Assembly: GCF_019458025.1 (NCBI RefSeq)
Contig: NZ_JAHZUY010000004.1
Coordinates: forward strand, 62,001-126,000
DNA: 64,000 nt
Origin: Caldovatus aquaticus
GTDB lineage: Bacteria; Pseudomonadota; Alphaproteobacteria; Acetobacterales; Acetobacteraceae
Direction of reading: 5' to 3'
Below are positions 49,660 to 58,395 of the stretch, piece by piece (within the stretch, counting starts at the first letter, position 1; the number at the start of each line of letters is the position of its first letter). The translations under genes and the position numbers were made by a program. A model generated the notes under the pieces. That model was not told the DNA's origin, made no database searches, and saw only the letters and a list, made by a program, of their open reading frames with translations.

Positions 49660-50724
49660 ATGCGGCGGCGTACTCTCGTCCTCCTCGGCGGCGCAGCGGC
49701 CCTCGTCGCCGGCGCCGCCGTCCTGCTCACCCCCGGCACCACCCCGCCGCCGGCGCCCTCGGACGGCGCGCTCGCCTTCCCCGGCCTCGCCGAGCGCCTG
49801 CAGCGCGCCGCCGCGATCGAGGTGCGGCGGCACGACGGCACGCTCCGCGTCGAGCGCCAGGGCGAGACCTGGGTGCTGCCCGACAAGGCGCACTACCCCG
49901 CCCGCCCGGAGCGCGTGCGCGAGCTGCTGACCGGCCTCACCGAGCTCCGCCTCGCCGAGCGGCGCACCTCCGACCCCGCGCTGCTGGACCGGCTCGGCCT
50001 CGAGGACCCCGAGCGCCCCGGCGCCACCTCCTCGCTGCTGCGCGTGCTCGATGCGCAGGGCGCCCCGCTCGCCGAACTGGTGGTCGGCCGCCGCCGCGTG
50101 CGCACCCAGGGCAACGTGCCGGAGAGTGCCTATGTGCGCCGGCCGGACGAGACCCAAGCCTGGCTCGCCGAGGGCCGCATCCCGGTGGACGCCGACGCCC
50201 AGCTCTGGCTCGACCGCGACCTCGCCAACCTGCCGCCCGACCGCCTGCGCCGCGTCGTGGTGCGCCGCGCCGGTACGGCGGAGCTGGTCCTGACCCGCGC
50301 CGGCGATGCCGACGCCAGGCTCGCGCTGGCGCAGCCCGCGGAGCACCCGCCGCTCGACGAGACCAGTCTCGACGAGGTGGCGCGCGGCTTCGAGTTCCTC
50401 ACCTTCCTCGAGGTGAGGCCGGAGGCCGAGATCCCCGGCGAGCCGCTCGGCGAGGCGCGGTTCGAGTTCACCGACAACCTCGCCGTCACCGTGCGTCCCT
50501 ACAAGGCGGACGCGCTGGTCTGGATCCGCCTCTCCGCCGAGGGCGACGAGGAGGCGGCGCGGCTCAACGCGCGCTGGCGCGGCTGGGCCTACCAGGTCGG
50601 GCAGTGGAAGGAGAAGGCCTTCGTGCCGCGGCTCGAAGACCTGCTGCGGCAGGAGGCGGGTGCGGCACCGGAGGCGCCGGCCGGCGCCGCGCCCGCCGCC
50701 GCGCCAGGCGACGCGCCGCAGTGA
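49660..50724 (+). CDS. DUF4340 domain-containing membrane-anchored protein
   Basis: This 354-aa protein has one N-terminal hydrophobic anchor (TLVLLGGAAALVAGAAVLL) and a DUF4340 extracytoplasmic domain (GETWVLPDKAHYPARPERVRELLTGLTELRLAERRTSDPALLDRLGL). The C terminus is Ala/Pro-rich. DUF4340 proteins regularly follow GldG-like genes, pointing to a shared complex on the outer face of the inner membrane. AAGGGAAGG precedes the ATG. Confidence 0.85.
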   Translation: MRRRTLVLLGGAAALVAGAAVLLTPGTTPPPAPSDGALAFPGLAERLQRAAAIEVRRHDGTLRVERQGETWVLPDKAHYPARPERVRELLTGLTELRLAERRTSDPALLDRLGLEDPERPGATSSLLRVLDAQGAPLAELVVGRRRVRTQGNVPESAYVRRPDETQAWLAEGRIPVDADAQLWLDRDLANLPPDRLRRVVVRRAGTAELVLTRAGDADARLALAQPAEHPPLDETSLDEVARGFEFLTFLEVRPEAEIPGEPLGEARFEFTDNLAVTVRPYKADALVWIRLSAEGDEEAARLNARWRGWAYQVGQWKEKAFVPRLEDLLRQEAGAAPEAPAGAAPAAAPGDAPQ

Positions 50725-51167
50725 GCCGGCGCGAATATCCGGACCGGCCCTGGGTCGGCATCGGCGTCGTCGCCTTCCGCGGCGACGCGGTCCTGCTGGT
50801 GCGCCGCGGCAAGCCGCCGCGCCTCGGCGCCTGGTCCCTGCCCGGCGGCGCGCAGCGCCTCGGCGAACGGGCGGAGGAGGCGGCCCGGCGGGAACTGCGC
50901 GAGGAGACCGGCATCGAGGTCGGCCCGCTCCGGCTGCTCGCCGTGGTGGACGGCATCACCCGCGACGAGTGCGACGCGATCCGCTTCCACTACACCATCA
51001 TCGACTACCTCGCCCGCTGGCGGTCCGGCGAGGCGCGGCCGGGCGGCGACGTCACCGAGGTGGCCTGGGCGGCGCCGGGGGACCTCCCGCGCTACGCGCT
51101 GACCGAGGCCACGCTCCGGGTGATCGCCGAGGCGCGCCACCGCCTGGCGGACTGCCCCGGCGTCTGA
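50721..51167 (+). CDS. NUDIX hydrolase
   Basis: This 148-aa protein has the full Nudix box GAQRLGERAEEAARRELREETGI (G-x5-E-x7-REL-x2-EETGI) in a domain starting VGIGVVAFRGDAVLLVRRG. It hydrolyses a nucleoside-diphosphate-linked substrate, unspecified. GTG 50721 overlaps the DUF4340 stop (GTGA), so it is translated as the last gene of the GldA-like operon. Confidence 0.9.
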   Translation: MSRREYPDRPWVGIGVVAFRGDAVLLVRRGKPPRLGAWSLPGGAQRLGERAEEAARRELREETGIEVGPLRLLAVVDGITRDECDAIRFHYTIIDYLARWRSGEARPGGDVTEVAWAAPGDLPRYALTEATLRVIAEARHRLADCPGV

Positions 51168-51241
51168 TCCGCCGCGCCGGGTCTTGCCCGGCCCCTGCCT
51201 TCCCGGTCAGGCTCCGCGCGAACACGAGAAGGGATGGGCCC

Positions 51242-52246
51242 ATGCCGCGCCGCCGCACCGTGCTCCTCGCCGCCGCCCCGCTGCTCGCCGGCCTGCCGGC
51301 GGGCGCCCGCGCCCAGCCGATCGCCGGCGGCCGGCCGATCCGCATCATCGTCCCCTTCCCGCCGGGCGGCGCGATCGACATCCTCGGCCGCCTGCTCGCC
51401 GACCGGCTGCCCGCCCAGCTCGGCGGCCAGACGGTGGTGGTCGAGAACCGCGCCGGCGCGGGCGGGATGCTCGGCGCCGACGCGGTGGCGAAGGCGGCGC
51501 CGGACGGCACCACCCTCGGCATCATCGGCGTCACCACCCTCTGCGCCTTCCCCTTCCTGCACAGCCGCATGCCCTTCGACCCGCAGAAGGACCTCGAGCC
51601 GGTGACGCAGATAACCGACGGCTCGCTGCTGTGCGTGGCGAACGCCGAGACCGCGCGCCAGCGCGGCTGGACCGACTTCCGCGCCCTCATCGCCTGGGCG
51701 CGGGCGCATCCGGAGCAGGTGCGGATGGGCTCCTCCGGCACCGGCACCGCGAGCCACCTCAACATCGCCGCGATCAACCACCTGACGGGCGCGCGCATCC
51801 TGCACGTGCCCTATCGCGGCGGCGGGCCGGCGATCCAGGATCTGCTCTCCGGCACCATCGACATGATGTTCGACGTGATGCCGGCGCTGATCCCGCATGT
51901 GCGGAGCGGGAAGTTCAAGGCCCTCGCCGTCAGCAGCGCGGAGCGGGTGCCGGCCCTGCCCGACGTGCCGGGGATGAGGGAATTCGCCGATCTCGGCCTC
52001 GGCGAGCATTCCGTCGTCACCTGGAACGCCATCATGACCGCGCCCGGCACGCCCGCGCCGGTGGTGGCGGAGCTCGCGCGCGCGATCAAGGCCGTGGCGG
52101 CGGACCCGGGCTTCGTCGAGCGCCTGCGCCCGCTCGGCTACGGCACGGTGGTGAGCGAGAGCCCCGCGGCGCTCCGGCGGCTGATCGAGGCGGAGACGCC
52201 GAAGTGGCGGCGTCTTGTCGAGATCTCGGGCGCGCGGCTCGACTGA
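51242..52246 (+). CDS. Tripartite tricarboxylate transporter substrate-binding protein (Bug/TctC family)
   Basis: This 334-aa periplasmic binding protein has a signal peptide (RRRTVLLAAAPLLAGLPAGARA). It carries the Bug family marks: IRIIVPFPPGGAIDILGRLLADRL, VVVENRAGAGGMLGADAVAKAAPDGTTL, GSSGTGTASHL and VPYRGGGPAIQDLLSG. Bug proteins bind carboxylates or similar small acids, but no TctA/TctB genes are adjacent. Orphan Bug proteins are frequent in Acetobacteraceae and Burkholderiales. Confidence 0.92.
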   Translation: MPRRRTVLLAAAPLLAGLPAGARAQPIAGGRPIRIIVPFPPGGAIDILGRLLADRLPAQLGGQTVVVENRAGAGGMLGADAVAKAAPDGTTLGIIGVTTLCAFPFLHSRMPFDPQKDLEPVTQITDGSLLCVANAETARQRGWTDFRALIAWARAHPEQVRMGSSGTGTASHLNIAAINHLTGARILHVPYRGGGPAIQDLLSGTIDMMFDVMPALIPHVRSGKFKALAVSSAERVPALPDVPGMREFADLGLGEHSVVTWNAIMTAPGTPAPVVAELARAIKAVAADPGFVERLRPLGYGTVVSESPAALRRLIEAETPKWRRLVEISGARLD

Positions 52247-52288
52247 GCCGCGCCGCGGCGCGCCCCCGGAGCCTGCCGCCCCGGGCTG

Positions 52289-52316
52289 TTGCGCGAGCAG
52301 AATTGACCTCGCGCAA
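52289..52316. promoter_or_regulatory. 9-bp perfect inverted repeat upstream of a small secreted protein gene
   Basis: TTGCGCGAG (52289-52297) and CTCGCGCAA (52308-52316) are separated by 10 bases, about 80 bases before the next start codon and 43 bases after the Bug gene stop. It has the size of a dimeric regulator operator, but could also be a stem-loop ending the upstream transcript; no T-run follows. Confidence 0.4.
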
Positions 52317-52396
52317 GGCTCCGGGTGCTCCCCTCTCCTACCTAATCTCCTGCGCGCGCACGCCTTCGACATGCGCAAGAGAGAGGAGACACCGCC

Positions 52397-52720
52397 ATGC
52401 AGCGACGCCTGTTGCTTGCCTTCCTCCTCGCGGGCGGGCCCGCCGGGGCCGCCCTCGCCCAGCCGGCCGCCCGGCGCGGCGCGCGGCACGACCAGGTGCT
52501 GGAGCAGGACTTCGACGCCCTGCCGCCTGGCGCCAAGGACCGCGTCGTCGCCGCCTTCCGCGCCGGCACCCCGAATCTCGACGAGGCCGCCATCCGGGAG
52601 CGCTGGAATGCGATGACCCCGGGCCAGCGCGGCGAGGTGCTGACGCGCCGGGCGGGGCGCGGCCCCGACGAGCGGCCGCGCGGCTCCGGTCCGCGGCGCG
52701 CCGGTCCCCCCGCCGGCTGA
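52397..52720 (+). CDS. Small predicted secreted protein, unknown function
   Basis: I do not recognise this 107-aa protein. Residues 1-22 (RRLLLAFLLAGGPAGAALAQ) form a clear signal peptide. The mature part is charged: a helical-looking centre (FDALPPGAKDRVVAAFRAG, EAAIRERWNAMTPGQRGEVL) and a disordered Gly/Arg/Pro tail. GAGAGAGGAG precedes the ATG. The centre loosely recalls small periplasmic stress proteins of the Spy/CpxP kind, but no diagnostic motif is present. Confidence 0.7.
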   Translation: MQRRLLLAFLLAGGPAGAALAQPAARRGARHDQVLEQDFDALPPGAKDRVVAAFRAGTPNLDEAAIRERWNAMTPGQRGEVLTRRAGRGPDERPRGSGPRRAGPPAG

Positions 52721-52741
52721 GGCGGCGGCACGCGCCCCCCT

Positions 52742-52794
52742 CCCTCCGCCGGCCGCGCGGAAGAGGCTCCCCTCCGCGCGGACGCGGCGGAGGG
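52742..52794. terminator. Large nested inverted repeat between convergent genes
   Basis: An outer perfect 10-bp stem (CCCTCCGCCG 52742-52751 with CGGCGGAGGG 52785-52794) encloses a second 8-bp stem of CCGCGCGG (52753-52760 with 52774-52781). It fills most of the 76-base gap between two convergent stops and likely ends transcription from both sides. No T-tract is present. Confidence 0.55.
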
Positions 52795-52796
52795 GG

Positions 52797-53717
52797 TCAG
52801 CGCGCCGGCATGTCCTCGGGGACGACGGTCCGGACCAGGCTCGCGTCCAGCGCCTCGTAGGCGTGGTAGCCGATCGTCTCGTAGAGCTCGGCCCGCGTCT
52901 GCATGCGGCCGACCATGTTCTGCGTGCCGCCGTCGCGCCGGATCGCGGCGTAGAGCTCCTCCATCGCCTTCGCCGCGACGCGCAGGTGGGAGACCGGCCA
53001 GATCACCATCGCGTAGCCCATCGCCTGGAACTCCGCGGCGGTGAAGAAGGGCGTGCGGCCGAACTCGGTCATGTTGGCGAGCAGCTTCACCCCCGGCAGG
53101 CGGCGCGCGAACTCCCGGAACATCTCGGCCGAGGTCAGCGCCTCGGGGAAGATCGCGTCCGCCCCGGCCTCGAGGTAGCGCTTCGCGCGCGCCACCGCCC
53201 CCTCCAGCCCCTCGCTCGCCGCCGCGTCGGTACGGGCGATGATGTAGAGGTGGCGCCGTGCCTTGCGCGCCGCCGCCACCTTGGCCGCCATGTCGTCGGC
53301 GCTCGCCAGCTTCTTGTCGTTGAGGTGCCCGCACTTCTTGGGCAGGAGCTGGTCCTCGAGGTGCACCGCCGCGGCGCCCGCCTCCTCGAAGGCGCGGACC
53401 ATGTGCATCACGTTCAGCGCCTCGCCGTAGCCGGTGTCGCCGTCCACCAGCACCGGCAGCATGGCGGCGCGCGCCACCTGCCGGATGTGGAAGCAGACGT
53501 CGTCCACGGTGATCATGCCGAGATCCGGCAGCCCCATGGTCGCGCTCATCGCCGCGCCCGAGAGGTAGAGCGCCTCGAACCCGGCGCGCTTGGCGAGCAG
53601 CGCGGCGAGGCCGAGATGCGCGCCCGGCATCTCGAGGATCTGCGGCCGCTCCAGCAGCCGGCGGAAGCGCACCCCGGCGGGCTCGGTCGGCAGGTCGTCG
53701 GCGATCACGTAGGGCAT
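52797..53717 (-). CDS. prpB: Methylisocitrate lyase-like enzyme (isocitrate lyase/PEP mutase family)
   Basis: This 306-aa TIM-barrel enzyme has the catalytic loop KKCGH, Mg-binding VLVDGDTGYGEALNV, HLEDQLLPKKCGHLND and ARTDAAASEGLEGA. The motif set fits methylisocitrate lyase, which cleaves 2-methylisocitrate to pyruvate and succinate in propionate breakdown. prpC and prpD are not adjacent, so an oxaloacetate decarboxylase-like role is a weaker alternative. The start is ATG 53717. It follows the NhaD-like gene on the same strand. Confidence 0.8.
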   Translation of the reverse strand: MPYVIADDLPTEPAGVRFRRLLERPQILEMPGAHLGLAALLAKRAGFEALYLSGAAMSATMGLPDLGMITVDDVCFHIRQVARAAMLPVLVDGDTGYGEALNVMHMVRAFEEAGAAAVHLEDQLLPKKCGHLNDKKLASADDMAAKVAAARKARRHLYIIARTDAAASEGLEGAVARAKRYLEAGADAIFPEALTSAEMFREFARRLPGVKLLANMTEFGRTPFFTAAEFQAMGYAMVIWPVSHLRVAAKAMEELYAAIRRDGGTQNMVGRMQTRAELYETIGYHAYEALDASLVRTVVPEDMPAR

Positions 53718-53733
53718 GGCGCGGGGCTCCGGA

Positions 53734-55146
53734 TCAGAAGAACAGCAGGGTGAGAAGGACGAAGAGCGGGATCAGCACCGCGACGGCCCAGGCGCAATAG
53801 CCGAAGAAGGAGGGCATGCGCTCCCCCTGCTCCTCGACGATCGCCTTGACCATGAAGTTCGGCGCGTTGCCGATGTAGCTGTTGGCCCCCATGAACACCG
53901 CCCCGCAGGAGATCGCGGCGAGGGTCAGCGCGCCCTGCGTCATCAGGTGCCCGGGCTCGCCCCCCGCCAGGTTGAAGAACACCAGGTAGGTCGGCGCGTT
54001 GTCGAGGAAGGAGGAGAGCGCGCCGGTCAGCCAGAAATAGACCGCCGGGATGGGCTCCCCCGCCGGCGTGGAGGTCAGGGCGACGAGGTCCGCCGCCCCG
54101 CCCTCCCGCCCCGCGCGCAGGATGGCGAGCACCGGCGCCATGGTGACGAAGATCGCGGCGAACAGCTTCGCCACCTCCGCCATCGCCCCCCAGGCGAAGC
54201 CGTTCTCCTCGCGCAGCGCGGGCGGCGTCAGGCGCACCGAGGCCAACGTGATCCCAAGGAAGGCCGCCATCCCGGCCACGCGCTCGAGCCCGACCGGCTG
54301 CCCGAGCACGGACACCGCGGGGAGCGGCATCACCCCCATCCCCAGCACCACGAGGAGCACCGCGCCGAGCAGGGCCACGTTCACCCAGCCCTCGATGCGC
54401 AGCCGCTCGCGCCCCGCGATCGCCGGCGGCGCCGGGCGCTCCCGCGCCCAGGCCAGGCGGTCCATCGCGTAGTAGAGCGCGAGCAGCACCCCGGCGCAGA
54501 ACAGGAACTCGCCGAACAGGTGCGTGGTCGGCCAGAAGAATTCCACGCCCTTGAGGAAGCCGAGATAGAGCGGCGGGTCGCCGAGCGGCGTCAGGCTGCC
54601 GCCGATGTTGCTGACGAGGAAGATGAAGAACACGAAGGTGTGCGTCTTGCGCCGCCGGAACGCGTTGGCCCGCAGCACGGGCCGGATCAGCACCATCGAG
54701 GCGCCGGTCGTGCCCATGATGCTCGCGAGGCCCGTCCCGGCCGCGAGCAGCGCGGTGTTCGCCGCCGGCGTCCCGACCAGCGTGCCCCGCAGCAGCACGC
54801 CGCCGCCCGTGGTGTAGAGGGCGAGCAGCAGGGCCATGAAGGGCAGGTATTCCTGCACCAGCACATGGGTGAACTCCGCCCAGGCGGCCTCCGCCCCGAA
54901 GGCCAGCGCGTAGGGGCCGAGGAAGAGGGCCGCCCAGGCCGCGGCGATCTTGCCGTAGTGGTGGTGCCAGATCCGCCCCGCGAGCAGCGGCATCAGCGCG
55001 ATCGAGAGCAACACGCCGAGGAAGGGGAGGCCCCAGAGCAGGGACAGCGCGCGGCCGTCCACCGCCGTCCCCTCCGCGCCGAGCGCGGGCGGCGCGGCCA
55101 GCAGCAGCGACAAGGCCGCGACGACGGCGAGCACGGCAAAGCGCAT
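53734..55146 (-). CDS. NhaD-like sodium:proton antiporter (ion transporter superfamily)
   Basis: This 470-aa protein has a signal-like first helix and about 12 transmembrane segments. It contains SNIGGSLTPLGDPPLYLGFLKG and SSFLDNAPTYLVFFNLAGG, the paired helix-breaking motifs of the NhaD/ArsB/CitM superfamily. GANSYIGNAPNFMVKAI near the C terminus matches NhaD-type antiporters. It probably exchanges Na+ for H+, although carboxylate transport cannot be excluded. It lies 16 bases before the PrpB-like gene and may be cotranscribed with it. Confidence 0.8.
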   Translation of the reverse strand: MRFAVLAVVAALSLLLAAPPALGAEGTAVDGRALSLLWGLPFLGVLLSIALMPLLAGRIWHHHYGKIAAAWAALFLGPYALAFGAEAAWAEFTHVLVQEYLPFMALLLALYTTGGGVLLRGTLVGTPAANTALLAAGTGLASIMGTTGASMVLIRPVLRANAFRRRKTHTFVFFIFLVSNIGGSLTPLGDPPLYLGFLKGVEFFWPTTHLFGEFLFCAGVLLALYYAMDRLAWARERPAPPAIAGRERLRIEGWVNVALLGAVLLVVLGMGVMPLPAVSVLGQPVGLERVAGMAAFLGITLASVRLTPPALREENGFAWGAMAEVAKLFAAIFVTMAPVLAILRAGREGGAADLVALTSTPAGEPIPAVYFWLTGALSSFLDNAPTYLVFFNLAGGEPGHLMTQGALTLAAISCGAVFMGANSYIGNAPNFMVKAIVEEQGERMPSFFGYCAWAVAVLIPLFVLLTLLFF

Positions 55147-55552
55147 CCGGGCGTGATCCTCCCCCGGGGCGCGGGACTCCGGCCCCTGTCCGGCGTGCCC
55201 CTCCTACACGAAGTGCCGCGGCGTCACGAGAGCGCGCGGGCGACGCGAGGGGCGACGGGGGTATCGGCGCGACGCCCGCGGCTTCCGGAGGCCGCAAGGG
55301 CCCGGCGGGGGCTGCGCCCCCCGGGCCGCCCGCCCGCGGAACCGCTCGGCCGGCGGCCCGGTGCCGCTTCCGGCGGGCTCGGCAGGCCCCCGGCCAGGCC
55401 CGCCGGCGGCACCGCCGCGCAGCCGGCGGGAGGCTTGGGGGTTTGCGGGCCCGCCTCCCGGCCCTAGTGTCCCGCCCGACAGGCGGCCGGATCGGGCCGG
55501 GCCCCGGTGACGCCCGCGCCGGGCCGATCCGCGCCGCGACATGGAGACGACG
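55147..55552. other. Divergent spacer between the NhaD-like gene and the cox-type operon
   Basis: About 400 bases without a supportable gene. The centre (about 55300-55440) is extremely GC-rich with short GGGGGC/GCCCCC hairpins. Promoters for both divergent units should lie here; none is clear by eye. Confidence 0.45.
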
Positions 55553-56251
55553 ATGGAAATGACCGGCGAGCGGCGCATTCCCGCGCCGCGTCAGCGCGTC
55601 TGGGAGGCGCTGAACGACCCCGAGGTGCTGCGCGCCTCCATCCCCGGCTGCGAAACGATCGAGAAGACGGGCGATGACTCCTTCGCCGCCCGCGTGGCGG
55701 TGAAGATCGGACCCATGGCGGCGAAGTTCACCGGCAAGGTGCGCCTCGAGAACCTCGACCCGCCCAATTCGTACACCATCGTCGGCGAGGGCCAGGGCGG
55801 CGCCATGGGCTTCGCCAAGGGCAGCGCCGACGTCAGCCTGCGCGAGCTCGGTCCGTCCGAGACCCTGCTGAGCTACGCCGTGAAGGCCCAGGTCGGCGGC
55901 AAGATGGCCCAGCTCGGCGCCCGCCTGATCGATTCGACCGCCAAGCAGATGGCGGACCAGTTCTTCGACCGTTTCGCCCGGCAGCTCACCCCGGCGGAAG
56001 CGGTGGTGGTCGCGGCGGCCCCGGCGGAGGCGATGGCCGTCGCGGCCGCGGCGCCCCCCGGGCCGCTCCCCCCGCCCGCCGCGCCGCCGGCGGCCGGCCC
56101 CGCGCCGGGCCCGCTCCCGCCCGCCGAGCCCTTCGACCTCAGGCCGCTGCGCCTGTTCTTCGCCATGGAGCCCTTCGGGCTGCCGATGCAGTTCTGGATC
56201 GGCGCCGTGCTGATGCTGATCATCCTGATCCTGCTGTTCGTGGTGGGGTGA
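55553..56251 (+). CDS. coxG: CoxG-like carbon monoxide dehydrogenase accessory protein (SRPBCC fold, tail-anchored)
   Basis: This 232-aa protein starts MEMTGERRIPAPRQRVWEALNDPEVLRASIPGCE, the usual CoxG opening. It has a START-like SRPBCC domain (about 1-150), a Pro/Ala linker (about 150-205) and a C-terminal transmembrane segment (FWIGAVLMLIILILLFVVG). CoxG helps recruit CO dehydrogenase to the membrane in Oligotropha. ATG 55553 is favoured by GGAG six bases upstream; ATG 55541 is also in frame. It opens a six-gene operon. Confidence 0.88.
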   Translation: MEMTGERRIPAPRQRVWEALNDPEVLRASIPGCETIEKTGDDSFAARVAVKIGPMAAKFTGKVRLENLDPPNSYTIVGEGQGGAMGFAKGSADVSLRELGPSETLLSYAVKAQVGGKMAQLGARLIDSTAKQMADQFFDRFARQLTPAEAVVVAAAPAEAMAVAAAAPPGPLPPPAAPPAAGPAPGPLPPAEPFDLRPLRLFFAMEPFGLPMQFWIGAVLMLIILILLFVVG

Positions 56252-56254
56252 GCC

Positions 56255-57154
56255 GTGGCCTTTCCCGATTCCGTCGCGGCGACCCAGCGCCTGCTCGCGG
56301 CCGGCGGCTACGTCGCCGACCGCGCCCTCGCCACCACCGTCCATCTCGCGCTGCACCTGGGCCGGCCGCTGTTCCTCGAGGGCGAGCCCGGCACCGGCAA
56401 GACCGAGATCGCCAAGGTCCTGGCGGCGCAGCTCCCGCGCCGGCTGGTGCGCCTGCAGTGCTACGACGGCATGGACCTCGCCGCCGCCGCCTACGAGTGG
56501 AACCACGCGCGCCAGCTCATGGCGATTCGCCTCGCCGAGGCCACCGGGGAGGCCAAGGACCGCGCGGCGCTCGAGCGCGGGATCTACGACAAGCGGTTCC
56601 TGATGGAGCGCCCGCTGCTGCAGGCGCTCGACGGCGATCCCGCCGTGCTGCTGATCGACGAGCTCGACCGCGCCGACGAGCCCTTCGAGGCCTTCCTGCT
56701 CGAGATCCTCGCCGACTTCCAGATCACCATCCCGGAGCTCGGCACCATCAAGGCGGAGGTGCCGCCGGTCGTCGTCATCACCTCCAACCGCACGCGGGAG
56801 GTGCACGACGCGATCCGCCGCCGCTGCCTCTACCACTGGGTGGACTACCCGGACGCGGCGCGCGAGCGCGCGATCCTGCGCATCCGCGCCCCCGGCGTGC
56901 CGGAGCGCCTCTCCGCCGAGGTCGTCGCCTTCGTCCAGCGCCTGCGCCAGGGCGACTACTTCAAGCTGCCGGGCGTGGCGGAGACGATCGACTGGGCGCT
57001 CGCGCTCAACGCCCTCGACTGCAAGGAGCTGGAGCCGGCGGTGGTGGACGACACCCTCGGCGCCCTGCTGAAGTACCAGGACGACATCGCCAGGCTGCGC
57101 GGCGCCGAGGCGGCGAAGCTGGTGGCCGAGGCGAAGCAGGCGGCGGCCGCCTGA
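56255..57154 (+). CDS. coxD: CoxD-like AAA+ ATPase (MoxR family)
   Basis: This 299-aa MoxR-type ATPase has Walker A GEPGTGKTEIAK, Walker B VLLIDELDRADEPFEAF and sensor/arginine-finger regions (VVVITSNRTREVHDAIRRRCLYHW). CoxD works with the VWA protein CoxE in assembling the CuSMo active site of CO dehydrogenase; related pairs mature other molybdenum hydroxylases. The start is GTG 56255, three bases after coxG. Its stop overlaps the coxE start. Confidence 0.92.
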   Translation: MAFPDSVAATQRLLAAGGYVADRALATTVHLALHLGRPLFLEGEPGTGKTEIAKVLAAQLPRRLVRLQCYDGMDLAAAAYEWNHARQLMAIRLAEATGEAKDRAALERGIYDKRFLMERPLLQALDGDPAVLLIDELDRADEPFEAFLLEILADFQITIPELGTIKAEVPPVVVITSNRTREVHDAIRRRCLYHWVDYPDAARERAILRIRAPGVPERLSAEVVAFVQRLRQGDYFKLPGVAETIDWALALNALDCKELEPAVVDDTLGALLKYQDDIARLRGAEAAKLVAEAKQAAAA

Positions 57155-58395
57155 TGGCGCTCGCCCCGGCCAGCGCGATCCTCCGCGCCGGGACCGGCGG
57201 CGAGGGCGGCGGCCGCGGGCACCTCGCCGCCAACCTGCTCGCCTTCGCCCGGCTGCTGCGCCGCGCCGGCCTGCCCGTCGGCGCCGGCGAGGTGCTCGCC
57301 GCGGCCGAGGCGCTGACGATCGTGGACCTTGCGGACCGCGCGCAGGTGCAGGCCGCGCTGCGCGCCGTGATGGTCCACCGCCGCGAGCATTTCGAGCTGT
57401 TCGACCAGGCCTTCGCCCTGTTCTGGCGCGACCCCGAGGCCGGCCGCCAGGCCGCCGCGCTCGAGCTGTTCGAGGCCGGCAAGGAGAAGGAGCGCCCGCC
57501 GCCCACCGCCCGCCGCGTCGCCGAGGCGCTGATGGCCGGCCGGCCGCGCCCGGCGCCGCAGGAGGCCGAGCCCCCGCCCCCGCTGCGCGAGGCCACGCTC
57601 ACCGTCTCCGAGCGCGAGCGCCTGCAGAAGATGGACTTCGAGGCGATGAGCGCGGCCGAGATCGCCGAGGCGAAGCGCGAGATCCGCCGCCTCGTCCTGC
57701 CGCTGGACGAGCGCCGCACCCGCCGCTTCCGCGCCGACCCCGCCGGCCCGGCGGTGGACCTGCGCGCCACCATCCGCGCCAGCCTGCGCGAGGGCGGCGA
57801 GATCCTGACCCTCGTCCGCCGGCGGCGCCTCACGCGCCCGCCGCCCCTGGTCGTGCTCTGCGACATCTCCGGCTCGATGGCGCGCTACGCGCAGATCCTG
57901 CTGCATTTCGTGCACGCGGTGACGAACGCGCGCGACCGCGTGCACGTCTTCCTGTTCGGCACGCGGCTCACCAACGTCACCCGCCAGCTCCGCCACCGCG
58001 ACCCGGAGGTCGCCTTCGAGCTGGTCTCGCACGTCGTGCCCGACTGGTCGGGCGGCACGCGGATCGGCGAGTCGCTGACCCAGTTCAACCGTCTCTGGGC
58101 CCGGCGCGTGCTCGGCCAGGGCGCGGTGGTGCTGCTGATCACCGACGGGCTGGACCGCGAGGGCGCCAAGGGCCTCGCCGAGGCCACCGACCGGCTGCGC
58201 CGGTCCTGCCGGCGCCTGATCTGGCTCAATCCGCTGTTGCGCTTCGCCGGGTTCCAGCCCAAATCCCAGGGCATCCGGGCGATGCTCCCCCATGTGGACG
58301 AGTTCCGCCCGGTGCACAATCTGGAAAGCCTGCGCGCGCTGGTGGAAACCCTCTCCGCCCCGCGGCGCGCGGGCCCCGGGAGGAGAGCCGCATGA
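57154..58395 (+). CDS. coxE: CoxE-like VWA-domain protein
   Basis: This 413-aa protein has an N-terminal helical region (LLAFARLLRRAGLPVGAGEVLAAAEAL), a charged Pro-rich linker and a C-terminal von Willebrand A domain. The MIDAS motif is DISGSM, with the later TDGLDREGAKG and GGTRIGESL ligands. It is the metal-dependent adaptor that pairs with the CoxD ATPase. The ATG shares a base with the coxD stop (TGATG). Confidence 0.92.
   Translation: MALAPASAILRAGTGGEGGGRGHLAANLLAFARLLRRAGLPVGAGEVLAAAEALTIVDLADRAQVQAALRAVMVHRREHFELFDQAFALFWRDPEAGRQAAALELFEAGKEKERPPPTARRVAEALMAGRPRPAPQEAEPPPPLREATLTVSERERLQKMDFEAMSAAEIAEAKREIRRLVLPLDERRTRRFRADPAGPAVDLRATIRASLREGGEILTLVRRRRLTRPPPLVVLCDISGSMARYAQILLHFVHAVTNARDRVHVFLFGTRLTNVTRQLRHRDPEVAFELVSHVVPDWSGGTRIGESLTQFNRLWARRVLGQGAVVLLITDGLDREGAKGLAEATDRLRRSCRRLIWLNPLLRFAGFQPKSQGIRAMLPHVDEFRPVHNLESLRALVETLSAPRRAGPGRRAA

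Noticed and set aside
47604-49886. A 760-codon minus-strand frame opposite the GldG-like gene
   Set aside because: It is a shadow frame; the plus-strand product has transmembrane segments and family motifs and fits the operon spacing.
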